Shown piece after piece: positions 43,880-52,649 of a stretch of DNA of 63,203 bases (position 1 is the stretch's first letter; each line of letters opens with the position of its first letter). A program made the position numbers and the translations under genes. Origin of the DNA: Peribacillus simplex. Its GTDB lineage: Bacteria > Bacillota > Bacilli > Bacillales > DSM-1321. Below the pieces are notes generated by a model that did no database searches, was not told the origin of the DNA, and saw only the letters and a list, made by a program, of their open reading frames with translations. The stretch covers positions 1-63,203 of the forward strand of contig NZ_FTMX01000014.1 in assembly GCF_900156045.1 (NCBI RefSeq). Direction: 5' to 3'.

Positions 43880-43918
43880 AGCTGCATCAGTATATACACA
43901 CTGATGCAGCTTTTTTTT
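43880..43918 (+). terminator. xpaC-yaaN-nitroreductase terminator
   Basis: AGCTGCATCAGT pairs perfectly with ACTGATGCAGCT around an eight-base loop, followed by eight T residues. Confidence 0.93.
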
Positions 43919-44049
43919 GCCTTTTCTCAAATCTGATTTTAATGAAAGGGATTTGGATTCGTCAGGCTTCGTTTCAAGTGACGGTTGATGAATTAGGTTG
44001 TACAATACATAGGAAGAGTAAATTTTTATGAATTAGGATGTGTCTATAG

Positions 44050-44556
44050 ATGAGAACGATTGATCCATTCGAGATACTTGATGGAAAAGCGATAAAATAT
44101 TTGGATGTTTTTGGCATGGAGGATGGAATTGCTTTAAAGAGTAAATACGAAGATAAAATGTATTGGATATATGATTATTATTGCATGCATCAGACTTGTG
44201 ATTGCCAGGAAGTATACCTTGAATTCGTTGAGGAGGTTAAAGGCAATAAACAGGCAGGACAGCATTTTGGAGTGAGGGTTTCTTTCGGGGATAATCAATT
44301 TGTCCTGGAGGACTATAATATTTCCAAGCAAAAGGCGATGGATATTGCGGAAGATACGTTAAAATACAGTAAAGATGTAATGGAGTTATTTAAACAGCGG
44401 TATCAGCAAATGAAGGATAAAGGCACCCAAATCATCATGGAAAGTGCAAAGGCAGCTAAAATGCCGCATGTTCATACAGAACCGGTCATTGGCAGAAACG
44501 AACCTTGCCCATGTGGAAGCGGGAAAAAATACAAAAAATGCTGCGGCGCAGCTTAA
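44050..44556 (+). CDS. SEC-C metal-binding domain protein
   Basis: A 168-residue protein whose C-terminus is a SEC-C motif, GRNEPCPCGSGKKYKKCCG, the zinc-binding tail also found at the end of SecA. The N-terminal ~140 residues (with a CMHQTCDCQEVYLEF stretch carrying three more cysteines) match no family I recognise. ATG 44050 has only a weak ribosome site (AGGATG). Partner unknown. Confidence 0.8.
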   Translation: MRTIDPFEILDGKAIKYLDVFGMEDGIALKSKYEDKMYWIYDYYCMHQTCDCQEVYLEFVEEVKGNKQAGQHFGVRVSFGDNQFVLEDYNISKQKAMDIAEDTLKYSKDVMELFKQRYQQMKDKGTQIIMESAKAAKMPHVHTEPVIGRNEPCPCGSGKKYKKCCGAA

Positions 44557-44563
44557 CATCTCA

Positions 44564-44600
44564 TGGAAGCTGACTCGATTCGGGGTCGCTTCTTTTTTAT
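44564..44600 (+). terminator. SEC-C gene terminator
   Basis: GAAGC-GAC and GTC-GCTTC arms with internal loop, followed by a T-run. Confidence 0.6.
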
Positions 44601-44641
44601 TTGGGAAAAAATTGAGTAATGAATAAAAAAATATGGTATTT

Positions 44642-44662
44642 AACGAACGTTCGTTCTATAAT
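44642..44662 (+). promoter_or_regulatory. 14-bp palindrome abutting a -10 box
   Basis: AACGAACGTTCGTT (44642-44655) is a perfect dyad ending one base before TATAAT (44657-44662). The -35 (TGGTAT, 44634-44639) is weak. A repressor on this dyad would block the promoter. The two CGAAC/GTTCG arms abut without the four-base spacer of a LexA box, so a TetR-type repressor is more likely. Confidence 0.6.
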
Positions 44663-44667
44663 AAGAG

Positions 44668-44755
44668 TACCAGATAATAATACAAAAGGAAATAAAAAGT
44701 AGTCATTTAGATGGAATTTTCCAAAAACTTCTTTTTTATTTTCATAAATCTGGTA
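44668..44755 (+). other. Long imperfect hairpin in the leader of the intracellular protease
   Basis: TACCAGAT (44668-44675) faces ATCTGGTA (44748-44755). Inside, GAAATAAAAAG faces CTTTTTTATTTTC with small bulges. The transcript from the promoter at 44657 would start within this element. About 120 further untranslated bases follow, including a small GGGAT/ATCCC hairpin. No known riboswitch class was recognised. Confidence 0.5.
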
Positions 44756-44875
44756 TATATAAGAGAGAAGAGTTTTTTGATCTCATCTCTTTCAACGGTA
44801 GACGGCAACCAGACGGGATGAATATCCCTACACTGATGGCAGTTTAACTTATTGAACGAAGGAAGGGGTAATCAA

Positions 44876-45871
44876 ATGACAAGAGAAAAAAGATTAATAC
44901 CTTACAAAGTTCTTGAAGTAATGGAAACGGTGAAAGAGAAGATTCCTGAGGGTGTCGAGCTTGTGAAAGCCCCGGCAATTTGGGAGAAAAGCAATTATGG
45001 TGAGGGCGTGGTAGTTGCCGTCATCGATACAGGCATTGATAAGGGACATCCAGACCTCAAAGAAAGAATCATTGGTGGGAAGGATTTTACCAATACCGGG
45101 GATTATCAAGATGATAATGGACATGGGACACATGTTAGCGGTACGATTGTGGCTGCCGTCAATAATGCTGGTGTAGTGGGAGTGGCTCCGAAAGCGAGCA
45201 TATTAGCGTTAAAGGCCTTAAATGGTCAAGGGCAAGGTGATATAGATTGGATTAATGGAGCTCTAGAGTATGCAATCAATTGGCGGGGACCTAATGAAGA
45301 AAAGGTTTCGGTTATTTCACTTTCACTTGGCGGGCCTCCGGATGAGGCTGAACACAAACTCATTCAAAAAGCCCTACAGAACGATATCCTTGTTGTTTGC
45401 GCAGCTGGAAATAGCGGTGATGGGCGTCATGAAACGGATGAATTGGATTATCCAGGAGCATATCCCGAGGTAGTGGAAGTCGGAGCTGTGGATTTAAGCA
45501 GAAATTTAGCGGATTTTTCGAATACAAATGATGAAATTGACCTGGTGGCGCCAGGTGTTGATATTCTTTCTACGTATCCAGGGAATAAATATGCCAGGTT
45601 GAGCGGAACGTCAATGGCTACGCCTCATGTAAGCGGTGCAGCAGCCCTCTTGAAAGTGATTGCTGAAAAGGAATTTGACCGCAATTTAACTGAAGCGGAA
45701 TTATATGCACAGCTGGTGAAAAGTACGGAAGATCTGGGAATAAGCAAAAAAGCACAGGGAAATGGATTGCTTAACTTAACGATAGCGGACCAAAGAGCTG
45801 AAAAATCGATTAAGATTACCATAGAATCAGAAAACATTAAGTTACCGAGTAAATCGGTGGTCATGGAATAA
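44876..45871 (+). CDS. Intracellular subtilisin-like serine protease (ISP)
   Basis: A 331-residue S8 protease without a signal peptide. The N-terminal LIPYK (residues 7-11) is the inhibitory propeptide motif of Bacillus intracellular subtilisins. The catalytic residues are Asp51 (DTGID), His83 (NGHGTH) and Ser246 (GTSMATPH), with the oxyanion Asn179 (CAAGNS). ATG 44876 is chosen because GGAAGGGG lies ~9 bases upstream and LIPYK then falls at the family distance. It resembles IspA of B. subtilis but differs enough that I leave the symbol blank. It has an unusually long structured leader. Confidence 0.93.
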   Translation: MTREKRLIPYKVLEVMETVKEKIPEGVELVKAPAIWEKSNYGEGVVVAVIDTGIDKGHPDLKERIIGGKDFTNTGDYQDDNGHGTHVSGTIVAAVNNAGVVGVAPKASILALKALNGQGQGDIDWINGALEYAINWRGPNEEKVSVISLSLGGPPDEAEHKLIQKALQNDILVVCAAGNSGDGRHETDELDYPGAYPEVVEVGAVDLSRNLADFSNTNDEIDLVAPGVDILSTYPGNKYARLSGTSMATPHVSGAAALLKVIAEKEFDRNLTEAELYAQLVKSTEDLGISKKAQGNGLLNLTIADQRAEKSIKITIESENIKLPSKSVVME

Positions 45872-45879
45872 TAGAAGAG

Positions 45880-45917
45880 AAAAAAGGTGCCTCAAGAATT
45901 TTTGGGGCACCTTCCAT
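45880..45917. terminator. Bidirectional terminator between ISP and ycnI
   Basis: AAGGTGCC-TCA and TGG-GGCACCTT arms between two convergent genes. There is an A-rich stretch on the left (T-rich on the minus strand); the plus-strand T-run is poor, so it fits ycnI on the minus strand better. Confidence 0.7.
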
Positions 45918-45922
45918 AATGA

Positions 45923-46585
45923 TTATTTTTTAGTTTTCCTTAGAGCTGCAAAAAGCGCTACAATGGACAGAATTAGTGAAATGACAGCCAGAGTGATGAT
46001 CAGTGTTTGATTGCCATCACCTTCTGTTGTTGCTGAATCCTTTGAATTGTCAGTTGCCGTGGAATCATTAGTGTCAGCTTCATCTTTGTGGCCATGGTCC
46101 GCAGGTTCTGCATCAGCCTTGGGCGCAACTGTAATCTCCGTTACAGAATGCGGTAGGTCTGAGCCTTCATCACCGCTCCATTCAACAATTTCACCATCTT
46201 CGTAATATTGAAATGCATCCCAGGCAACTTTCGTTTCTTCTTTAGGATTTTGTGCTACGAAAGAGAATTGCTGGAATTGTCCAGCGGCAATTCCTTCATC
46301 AGTTGCTGCCCAAGTTACCGATTTTACATGTCCATCTTTGTCATCTTCCGTTGTTACTTTCCACCCCGGTACAGGCTGATAGCTTTCAAAAGTAACCCCT
46401 TCAGGTACTTTTAAAGTCACCTTTGTAGTGGCAGTTTCTTTTTCTACCGGTACTTTGAGTGTATAAGTTTCCCACGCCTCAGGTGCAGATGAACTAGGCT
46501 TGACTGTAACGTGAGCATATGCTGAACCGGAAAAAATGAATAATGCGGCAAATGTGAAAATAAGTAGCTTTGAAATATTTTTCAT
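45923..46585 (-). CDS. ycnI: YcnI-like copper-associated protein (DUF1775)
   Basis: A 220-residue envelope protein. A signal peptide is cleaved after about residue 24 to give an N-terminal His (AHVTV), the usual start of mature YcnI proteins, in which this His helps bind Cu(II). The DUF1775 domain runs to ~residue 155 (KVTLKVPEGVTFESYQPVPGW). An acidic, His-containing linker and a C-terminal membrane anchor (LIITLAVISLILSIVALFAAL) follow. It is downstream of ycnJ in a two-gene operon. Confidence 0.9.
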   Translation of the reverse strand: MKNISKLLIFTFAALFIFSGSAYAHVTVKPSSSAPEAWETYTLKVPVEKETATTKVTLKVPEGVTFESYQPVPGWKVTTEDDKDGHVKSVTWAATDEGIAAGQFQQFSFVAQNPKEETKVAWDAFQYYEDGEIVEWSGDEGSDLPHSVTEITVAPKADAEPADHGHKDEADTNDSTATDNSKDSATTEGDGNQTLIITLAVISLILSIVALFAALRKTKK

Positions 46586-46603
46586 TAGTATAAATCCCTC
46601 CTG

Positions 46604-48238
46604 TTATGAATTCCCTATCAAAATTATAAAATCAGCATTAATTGAATCCAGGTTTTCAGTTAATCCGTGAACATGGATATTCCACTTTCCTGGCATGGTT
46701 AATAAAGACTTGGATGTAAATGTACCTGTGTTTTTCTCCTTCATTTGCAATTTTATTTCACCGCTTGGCGTATCTAATGGCTGCATAGTGATTGTAAGCT
46801 GCTCTATTTCAGCAATGGGTTTGCCTTCATTGGAAAGATTTACTTGAATCAGGTTATCCCCGACTTCATTGGGAGTCACCATTAATGTAACCTCATTATT
46901 TTCTTCAGTCATTAACGTCTTTTCAATGGGCCCTGGAGAAGACATGGCAGTTTGGACATTTGTCAATAGAGCTGCAACGAGAAGTATGACGATCCCTAAA
47001 CCAAACTCCATTCCCACACTATAACCAAGTTTTTTCGTTTGTTTTTTCCCTCTGAGAAAATGAAAGCCTCCTAAAACGATCATGACTAACATGAGACCGA
47101 TTTTCGCCAGTAACAATTGTCCATATGTTGTGTTGAACAATGAATGGACAGTCGGAACATGCTGTAAACTGCTATATATCCCGCTAACAATCAGTATGAT
47201 TACAAACAGAAATGCCCATCTGGAAAATCTTTGAATGATCGACCAGTAAAATGTTTTCTTATCTTCTTGGACTGCCTGCCGTTCAGCAAGACCAGGTAAA
47301 ATCACCAATAAGGCCATAATGCCACCGAGCCATAAAGCCATGGACAACAAATGAAGGAAATCCATCAAAACGGCCAGAAACTGATTAGGAACAGCTGCTG
47401 TATGTCCAGTTAAAGCCTTACAAATCATCAAGCTTGCCATTATGATGAAAGAAAGGAACGGCAATGATTTATTCAGGGAGTTCTCGAGCATGAAATAAAT
47501 CACTAAAAATAGAAGCAGCAATATTAGAACTTCAATAATCCAGACAGTTCCAAAGTTTGTAGCATTCAATACTTCTTTTATATAACTCAATTTAAATGCA
47601 TCTGTCCAACCTACGCCAGCGTCAATCGTAACTTTTAAAGGCAGATTGAATAAGATGGAAAATGCTAAGCCTGCATATGAAAGCCAAAGGTATAGACGTG
47701 TTCTTCTGCTTTCTTCAAAAAGTCGAGAATCCTTCATTAAAGATAATCTGAAAAAAAGGATTCCAGTAAGTGCAGCGAAGCATACGTATTGAAGACTTTG
47801 AAGGATAACATTGATGGAATTCGGAAAACTTGCATTCACTACGGGATTTTCTTGGTCTGAAAGGCCCGCTGAATCTCCAAATTGAAAGGGAATTGTTCCT
47901 TCAATGGGATGCCCATCACTTGAAACAACTCTCCATTTAATGTAGTAAATCCCTTCGTCGATAGTGCCCTTCCACTTAGCTTCCAGTATTCTTTCACTTT
48001 GTTCCGAGATTGTACTGTCTTGAATTTGAATTTTGTCCCCATCATGGCTGAATACCTCAAGCGAATGGAAAGATGGTTGAATATTCTCGCTGAATTGAAT
48101 GCTGATCTTTTCAGGAAGAGTATCCATCGCTTCATTCGGGCTAGGATTAGAGCTAATTACCGTAGCATGACCAAAAGCCATTGCTGGGTATAAAAGCAAA
48201 CTGAATAGGCTGACTACCAGCCATAAATATTTTTTCAT
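46604..48238 (-). CDS. ycnJ: CopC-CopD fusion copper protein YcnJ
   Basis: A 544-residue protein proposed to import copper. The signal peptide is followed by a CopC domain whose mature N-terminus is GHATVISSNPSPNEAM, a copper-ligand His, with a second His in SSDGHPIEGTIPF. About eight membrane helices of the CopD type follow (~residues 150-420), then a C-terminal extracytoplasmic YtkA-like domain (~430-544). In B. subtilis ycnK, encoding the copper-responsive repressor, precedes ycnJ; here it is missing. A TATAAT reading on the minus strand lies at 48279-48284. Confidence 0.92.
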   Translation of the reverse strand: MKKYLWLVVSLFSLLLYPAMAFGHATVISSNPSPNEAMDTLPEKISIQFSENIQPSFHSLEVFSHDGDKIQIQDSTISEQSERILEAKWKGTIDEGIYYIKWRVVSSDGHPIEGTIPFQFGDSAGLSDQENPVVNASFPNSINVILQSLQYVCFAALTGILFFRLSLMKDSRLFEESRRTRLYLWLSYAGLAFSILFNLPLKVTIDAGVGWTDAFKLSYIKEVLNATNFGTVWIIEVLILLLLFLVIYFMLENSLNKSLPFLSFIIMASLMICKALTGHTAAVPNQFLAVLMDFLHLLSMALWLGGIMALLVILPGLAERQAVQEDKKTFYWSIIQRFSRWAFLFVIILIVSGIYSSLQHVPTVHSLFNTTYGQLLLAKIGLMLVMIVLGGFHFLRGKKQTKKLGYSVGMEFGLGIVILLVAALLTNVQTAMSSPGPIEKTLMTEENNEVTLMVTPNEVGDNLIQVNLSNEGKPIAEIEQLTITMQPLDTPSGEIKLQMKEKNTGTFTSKSLLTMPGKWNIHVHGLTENLDSINADFIILIGNS

Positions 48239-48524
48239 CTTGGTGTGCCATCATCCTTTCATCAGATCATGTAAGCCCATTATAAAAGGAAAATGTGAAA
48301 AAACAGTGAAAATAAATTAGTTATCTAGAGGCAGTTTGAAAGGTTCGCTAGAAAAGTGATAACAATAAGTTTAGATTTGCCTTCCTACCTCCATTATAGC
48401 CATAAATCTTGGTTTGGAATTCCGCTTTGCAAAAAATTAATAGGCATCCTGTTGTTATAAACTGCATTAAGAAATAATTAAGGTTCCTTTGATAACCTGA
48501 ACCTATCATGTTTGCAGGAATTAT
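48239..48524. other. Divergent intergenic region, ycnJ and cadherin-like gene
   Basis: No gene seen. A minus-strand TATAAT for ycnJ lies at 48279-48284 with a weak -35. A small hairpin, AGGTT/AACCT, lies at about 48481-48500. No clear promoter for the plus-strand gene was found. Confidence 0.35.
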
Positions 48525-48538
48525 AGGAGGGATAGGCT

Positions 48539-50074
48539 TTGCTAAAGAAGGGATTAAAAGAAAAAAGTGTGAAAGTAATCTTGGTTGGTTCCCTTGTGGG
48601 GATGGGAACATTCACTTATATGCCCGCAGTAGGGGCTGCGGAAGTCACTTCTGTCATTCAAAAAGAGGCACAAACGGTAAATAGTCTTTCAAAGTTAGAA
48701 ATAGAGGGTTTAGCACTGGATCAAAAATTTTCAGAAGATGTACACGACTATAGCTCGGCAGTGGGGAATGATGTGGAAAAGATCAACTTACTTGCAGCAA
48801 GTCCTAACGAGAATGCATCCATCTATGTGAATGGTGTCAAAATGACAGAGGGGAAGGTGAAGGACTTACCGCTTCAAACTGGCATGAATACATTTGAAAT
48901 CATCGTCAGCGATGGGCAAAATGAAACGGTTGCCTATACTCTCAAGGTCAAAAAACTTGAAAGTGATGATAACCTTTTAACATCGATCGGATTATCAAAA
49001 GGCTCATTGACATTCGATTCTAAAGTGACAGCTTATAATGCTTCTGTTGAAAATGAAGTCCAGTCCATTACAGTAACTCCGACATTAAGTGACAGTACTG
49101 CAATTGTAAAGGTGAATGGAAAGGATGCAACCAGTGCAGGTGTAAAAGTTACCCTTCCAATCGGTAAGACAACGGTGAAGATTGTCGTTACAGCAGAAAA
49201 TGGAGAGGGAAAAACTTATACGCTTACGATTACACGGGCGGCAGCCAAGGAAAAAGAAGAATCGCAAACTGCACCTAAAGAGAATGAAGTTCAACAGGAG
49301 CCCTCAACAGGAACGAGTAAAACTCAACCTTCCTCCGATAAGGGGAATGAATCATCTGTAACACCAACGGGACCCTCCGATAAGGGGAATGAATCATCTG
49401 TAACACCAACGGAATCCTCCGATAAGGGGAATAAATCATCAGTAACCTCAACGGAAACCACCAATAATCTAAAGCCAAGCAGTGGTGTCAGCCAAGTACC
49501 GAAGGCACAGCAACTTGAAAGCATTTCAACACAAAAAGCGAAAACGGATTCTATAGAGAAGGTAACGTCAGCAGATTCTTTAGGTGAGGAAGGCAATGAT
49601 GCTCCAGTGTTGAACAATCTGACTGTATCATCAGGAGTATGGAACAAATCCTTTGAATCTAATGAGCATACCTATCATATCGAGGTCGATAATGATATTT
49701 CTTCAGTCGAAATGAATGCGACGGCAAATGCCAGTGGAGCAACGATTGAATATGACGGTGAGAGCAGTAATAAAGTGAAGATCAAGGATAAAGCGAAAAC
49801 GGCCATTTCCGTTACCGTTTCAAAGGATGGGGAGCGCCGTACTTACGTCCTTGTTTTCGAAAAGGATATGGATGTGGAAATGGATGAGGAAGAAACCGTG
49901 GATGATGTCGAAACAAAAGAGGTGGAAGTTGAGGCAACGCAAATGAGTACAGCTGGCAAGTTGGAGAACGATACATTCAATAATACTGGAGGCCAGGTTA
50001 ATGGCGAACAACCTGTTGAGACCGTGTCATTCTTTGGGAAAATAAAGGATTTCTTCACCTCCCTGATTAAATAG
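48539..50074 (+). CDS. Secreted protein with three cadherin-like beta-sandwich domains and Ser/Thr-rich repeats
   Basis: A 511-residue protein starting at TTG 48539, seven bases after AGGAGGG. A signal sequence (residues ~1-34, ending VGAAE) is followed by two cadherin-like Ig domains (about 50-140 and 142-235), a linker with three 14-residue tandem repeats (SSDKGNESSVTPT type), and a third such domain (~355-440). An acidic stretch and a short C-terminal SFFGKIKDFFTSLIK helix end the protein; no LPXTG motif is present. Cadherin-like domains are common in Firmicute surface proteins. Function unknown; an envelope or adhesion role is inferred. Confidence 0.8.
   Translation: MLKKGLKEKSVKVILVGSLVGMGTFTYMPAVGAAEVTSVIQKEAQTVNSLSKLEIEGLALDQKFSEDVHDYSSAVGNDVEKINLLAASPNENASIYVNGVKMTEGKVKDLPLQTGMNTFEIIVSDGQNETVAYTLKVKKLESDDNLLTSIGLSKGSLTFDSKVTAYNASVENEVQSITVTPTLSDSTAIVKVNGKDATSAGVKVTLPIGKTTVKIVVTAENGEGKTYTLTITRAAAKEKEESQTAPKENEVQQEPSTGTSKTQPSSDKGNESSVTPTGPSDKGNESSVTPTESSDKGNKSSVTSTETTNNLKPSSGVSQVPKAQQLESISTQKAKTDSIEKVTSADSLGEEGNDAPVLNNLTVSSGVWNKSFESNEHTYHIEVDNDISSVEMNATANASGATIEYDGESSNKVKIKDKAKTAISVTVSKDGERRTYVLVFEKDMDVEMDEEETVDDVETKEVEVEATQMSTAGKLENDTFNNTGGQVNGEQPVETVSFFGKIKDFFTSLIK
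49331..49456 (+). repeat. Three 42-bp in-frame tandem repeats
   Basis: Copies at 49331-49372, 49373-49414 and 49415-49456, each 14 codons beginning (T/C)CC-TCC-GAT-AAG-GGG. Copies 1 and 2 differ by only a few bases; copy 3 has more changes. In-frame repeats like this can vary in number between strains. Confidence 0.95.
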
Positions 50075-50091
50075 GAATGGGTCTGAATCCT

Positions 50092-50122
50092 GAAAAAAAG
50101 GACAAGGTTTAGGCTTGTCCTC
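50092..50122 (-). terminator. Histidine kinase gene terminator
   Basis: GGACAAG and CTTGTCC arms with a short loop. The seven-A run on the plus strand gives a T-run on the minus strand, so it serves the kinase gene. Confidence 0.85.
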
Positions 50123-50126
50123 GGAT

Positions 50127-51758
50127 TTATATTTTTATGGGCAAAATGATTTGGACCTCGGTTCCATGGTTTAGTTCGCTGTTAAAGCGGACCTTTCCCC
50201 GATGAGCTTCAATGATTCGGCAACTGACTGTCAGTCCTAATCCGGTTCCTTTTTCTTTGGAAGAGTAAAAAGGCTCGCCAAGATGCTTTATCCGTTTTTT
50301 TTCAATTCCGCTTCCATTATCTTTGATGGTAATGGAAAGGTTATTGTCGATGCGTTCGAAATCTATCCAAATGTGATCGGCGGATGCCTCCATTGAATTC
50401 TTGAGCATGTTTATGAATACTTGTTTTAATTGGTTTCCCTCACATAATAGAAGTGGTATTTCGTTTTTAACAGATATTGATATTTGGGTGGGGTACGAGT
50501 CCGCCTCTGGTTTCAATAAGGTTTTGACATCATTCATCAGGTCGATGATTTGATGTTTGGTGAATGGAAGTTCCTGTGGTTTTGCCAGAACGAGTAACTC
50601 GCTTACAATAAGATTGATCCGGTCCAATTCACTTAACATGATCGTGTAGTATTGTTCATAGGGATGGTCGCTCTTTTTAAGCAGCTGGACGAAACCTTTT
50701 AAAGAAGTCAGCGGGTTTCGTACCTCGTGGGCCACACTTGCGGCAAGTTCGCCGACTACAGATAATTTTTCAGTTCTTCTTAAGCGTGCTTCGGTTTCCC
50801 GGATTTGAGTGACTTCTTTAGCATAAGTGATGATTCCGACTAAATCCTCTCCAACCATCATCGGGACAAACGTACAAGAAAGTAAGATGGACTTCCCGTA
50901 CTTCGTCAGGAATTCTATATCTTTCCCTTTTTTTATCCCCTTTTGGTTTTCCATGACATATTGGCAAGATGTACGGATCAATTCCGCGTCTTCAGCTGAG
51001 AAGTTCAAATTAATGAATGAGGCTCCATGTATTTCTTCCTGTTGAAAGCCTGTTACAGTTTCAAACCTTGGATTTACGGTCGTGATCATTCCGTTTAAAT
51101 CAAGCATCAGCATCGGATAAGGGTTGTGTTCAAACAATGATTTATAGCGTTGTTCACTATGGAATAATTGATTCTCCGCGACTACTCTTTCAGAAATATC
51201 CCTGCCGATGACGACTAAGCCTTTTCGTGAACCATCCTCATTGAACAGGGGAACTTTGATCGTATCAAAGGTCTTGTGATTGCCATCGGGAAGAGGGACG
51301 ATTTCCTCACACCTTGTGATTTCCCCTTTTATCCACGTTTCTTCATCGGAAACTTCACAGTAGATCAACGACTCTTTATAAAATTCGGAGTATTCTGCGA
51401 GCTCACTGTCTCTTTTTCCCTTATAGTCGACATGTTCCAATTGGAATAATTGCAGCCCGAAGGTATTGGATTCAAGCCATCGGCCATCACCATCCTTGAA
51501 GTTAACGAAATCCACCATTGAATTTATGAGTGTACGCCGACGTTGTTCCGCTTCTTTTAATTGTTTGAATTCTTCCCTTTTAGCCAAATAAAGATATAAA
51601 ACCAAGCCTATTGATAAAAGGAAAACAAATCCTTCCGCTCTTTGAAGTTGAATGAAGACCTCTTTGTTTTGGATATTTGTAGTTAAAAAATAGTCGAACA
51701 CGACTAGTGTAAGAATCCCGAATAGGATATATATTGCTAAGATGGAGCGTTTGGACAT
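50127..51758 (-). CDS. PAS-domain membrane histidine kinase, sporulation-kinase type
   Basis: A 543-residue kinase with two N-terminal membrane helices (~8-27 and ~42-60), two PAS domains (about 75-195 and 200-325; ILNFSAED-type segments seen as NLNFSAEDAE), the dimerisation box SVAHEVRNPLTSLKGFV with the phospho-His, and an ATPase domain with NMLKNSMEA (N box), KDNGSGI (G1) and KGTGLGL (G2). The H box resembles KinA-KinE of the Spo0 phosphorelay. No response regulator gene adjoins, which fits an orphan kinase. A sporulation role is inferred. Confidence 0.88.
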   Translation of the reverse strand: MSKRSILAIYILFGILTLVVFDYFLTTNIQNKEVFIQLQRAEGFVFLLSIGLVLYLYLAKREEFKQLKEAEQRRRTLINSMVDFVNFKDGDGRWLESNTFGLQLFQLEHVDYKGKRDSELAEYSEFYKESLIYCEVSDEETWIKGEITRCEEIVPLPDGNHKTFDTIKVPLFNEDGSRKGLVVIGRDISERVVAENQLFHSEQRYKSLFEHNPYPMLMLDLNGMITTVNPRFETVTGFQQEEIHGASFINLNFSAEDAELIRTSCQYVMENQKGIKKGKDIEFLTKYGKSILLSCTFVPMMVGEDLVGIITYAKEVTQIRETEARLRRTEKLSVVGELAASVAHEVRNPLTSLKGFVQLLKKSDHPYEQYYTIMLSELDRINLIVSELLVLAKPQELPFTKHQIIDLMNDVKTLLKPEADSYPTQISISVKNEIPLLLCEGNQLKQVFINMLKNSMEASADHIWIDFERIDNNLSITIKDNGSGIEKKRIKHLGEPFYSSKEKGTGLGLTVSCRIIEAHRGKVRFNSELNHGTEVQIILPIKI

Positions 51759-51850
51759 GGAGATTCTCCCTGATTTTAAGACATTTCTATGGTAAAATTA
51801 CATACACATTTTAACAAACTATCGGAAAAAAATATATGCAGAATCCTAAA

Positions 51851-51884
51851 TAAAAAAACAGGGGCCAATGGTCACCTGTTTTTT
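51851..51884 (-). terminator. VTT gene terminator
   Basis: AAAACAGG and CCTGTTTT arms that overlap the stop codon; there is a T-run on the minus strand. Confidence 0.8.
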
Positions 51885-52528
51885 CTGAAGAAGGTCAGTT
51901 TCTTTTTCTTTTTTGCACGCTTATAAATAATGAAAAATAGTAAGAGGACGAGTGCGAGTGCTGCTAGCGTATATTGGTTCATTTCAACAGATAGCAGTCC
52001 ATATGGAATGAGCGAAAGGAAGAAAAAGTAAATAAGGTTGCCAAGTGCCGTCGCTAATAAAAAATCTTTGAAAGTGACGGTGCTGACACCAGCTACCAAG
52101 TTAATTAAGCTTGTTGGGATCAGAGGGAAGATCCTGCCTGTAAAAACGTACATGAAGCCATGCTCCACAACAGTTTCTTGCCACTTTTCACCAATCTTCT
52201 TTAAGAGAGGCTCCTGAAACCAGTTTCTTGCTGCATAAAAAATGAAACCTGAGGCAACAACGCTTGTAAACCAACTCCATAGATATCCATATATGAATCC
52301 GAATATCGTGACATTGATAGTCAGGAGCAAAATTAAGGGAATGATTGTAAAAGAATTTTGTACAAACATCAATACGAATGTCACAATAAATGTAAGTAAA
52401 AGGTTTTCCTTCAAAATGCCAATAACAGAATCCAGATCACTTTTCCAAACCAAAGTGAATAACTCTGCATTAGAAATAATAAATATTGCAATTACCAATA
52501 GACCGATTATGGTCAGGACTTTTTTCAA
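51872..52528 (-). CDS. TVP38/TMEM64 (VTT) family membrane protein
   Basis: A 218-residue protein with five to six membrane helices. The VTT/SNARE-associated core is FTGRIFPLIPTSLINLVAGVST and the upstream FGFIYGYLWSWFTSVVASGFIFY. Family members act in lipid scramblase-like or DedA-like transport, but the specific role is unknown. It starts at TTG 52528 after GGTGG on the minus strand. A terminator begins inside its last codons. Confidence 0.85.
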   Translation of the reverse strand: MKKVLTIIGLLVIAIFIISNAELFTLVWKSDLDSVIGILKENLLLTFIVTFVLMFVQNSFTIIPLILLLTINVTIFGFIYGYLWSWFTSVVASGFIFYAARNWFQEPLLKKIGEKWQETVVEHGFMYVFTGRIFPLIPTSLINLVAGVSTVTFKDFLLATALGNLIYFFFLSLIPYGLLSVEMNQYTLAALALVLLLFFIIYKRAKKKKKLTFFRKNR

Positions 52529-52579
52529 AGGGCCACCACCATTCTTACTAGTAGTTTATCATTTTCGAGTTCATTGGTG

Positions 52580-52618
52580 AAAAAAAGAGCTGCCGCATCA
52601 TGCAGACAGCTCTTTTCC
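52580..52618 (-). terminator. queT terminator
   Basis: AAGAGCTG and CAGCTCTT arms around a loop that can form inner pairs; a seven-A run on the plus strand gives the minus-strand T-run. Confidence 0.85.
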
Positions 52619-52649
52619 ATTATAGTGGGTTCACGACGCGAAGATTCCA

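Noticed and set aside
44642..44655. LexA box before the intracellular protease
   Set aside because: The CGAAC and GTTCG arms abut without the four-base spacer that LexA needs.
44760..44870. Known riboswitch in the protease leader
   Set aside because: None of the conserved cores I know (purine, SAM, c-di-GMP, T-box, preQ1, THF) is present; kept only as an unexplained leader.
49331..49456. CRISPR-like array
   Set aside because: The repeats are directly joined, in frame and part of a coding sequence, with no spacers.
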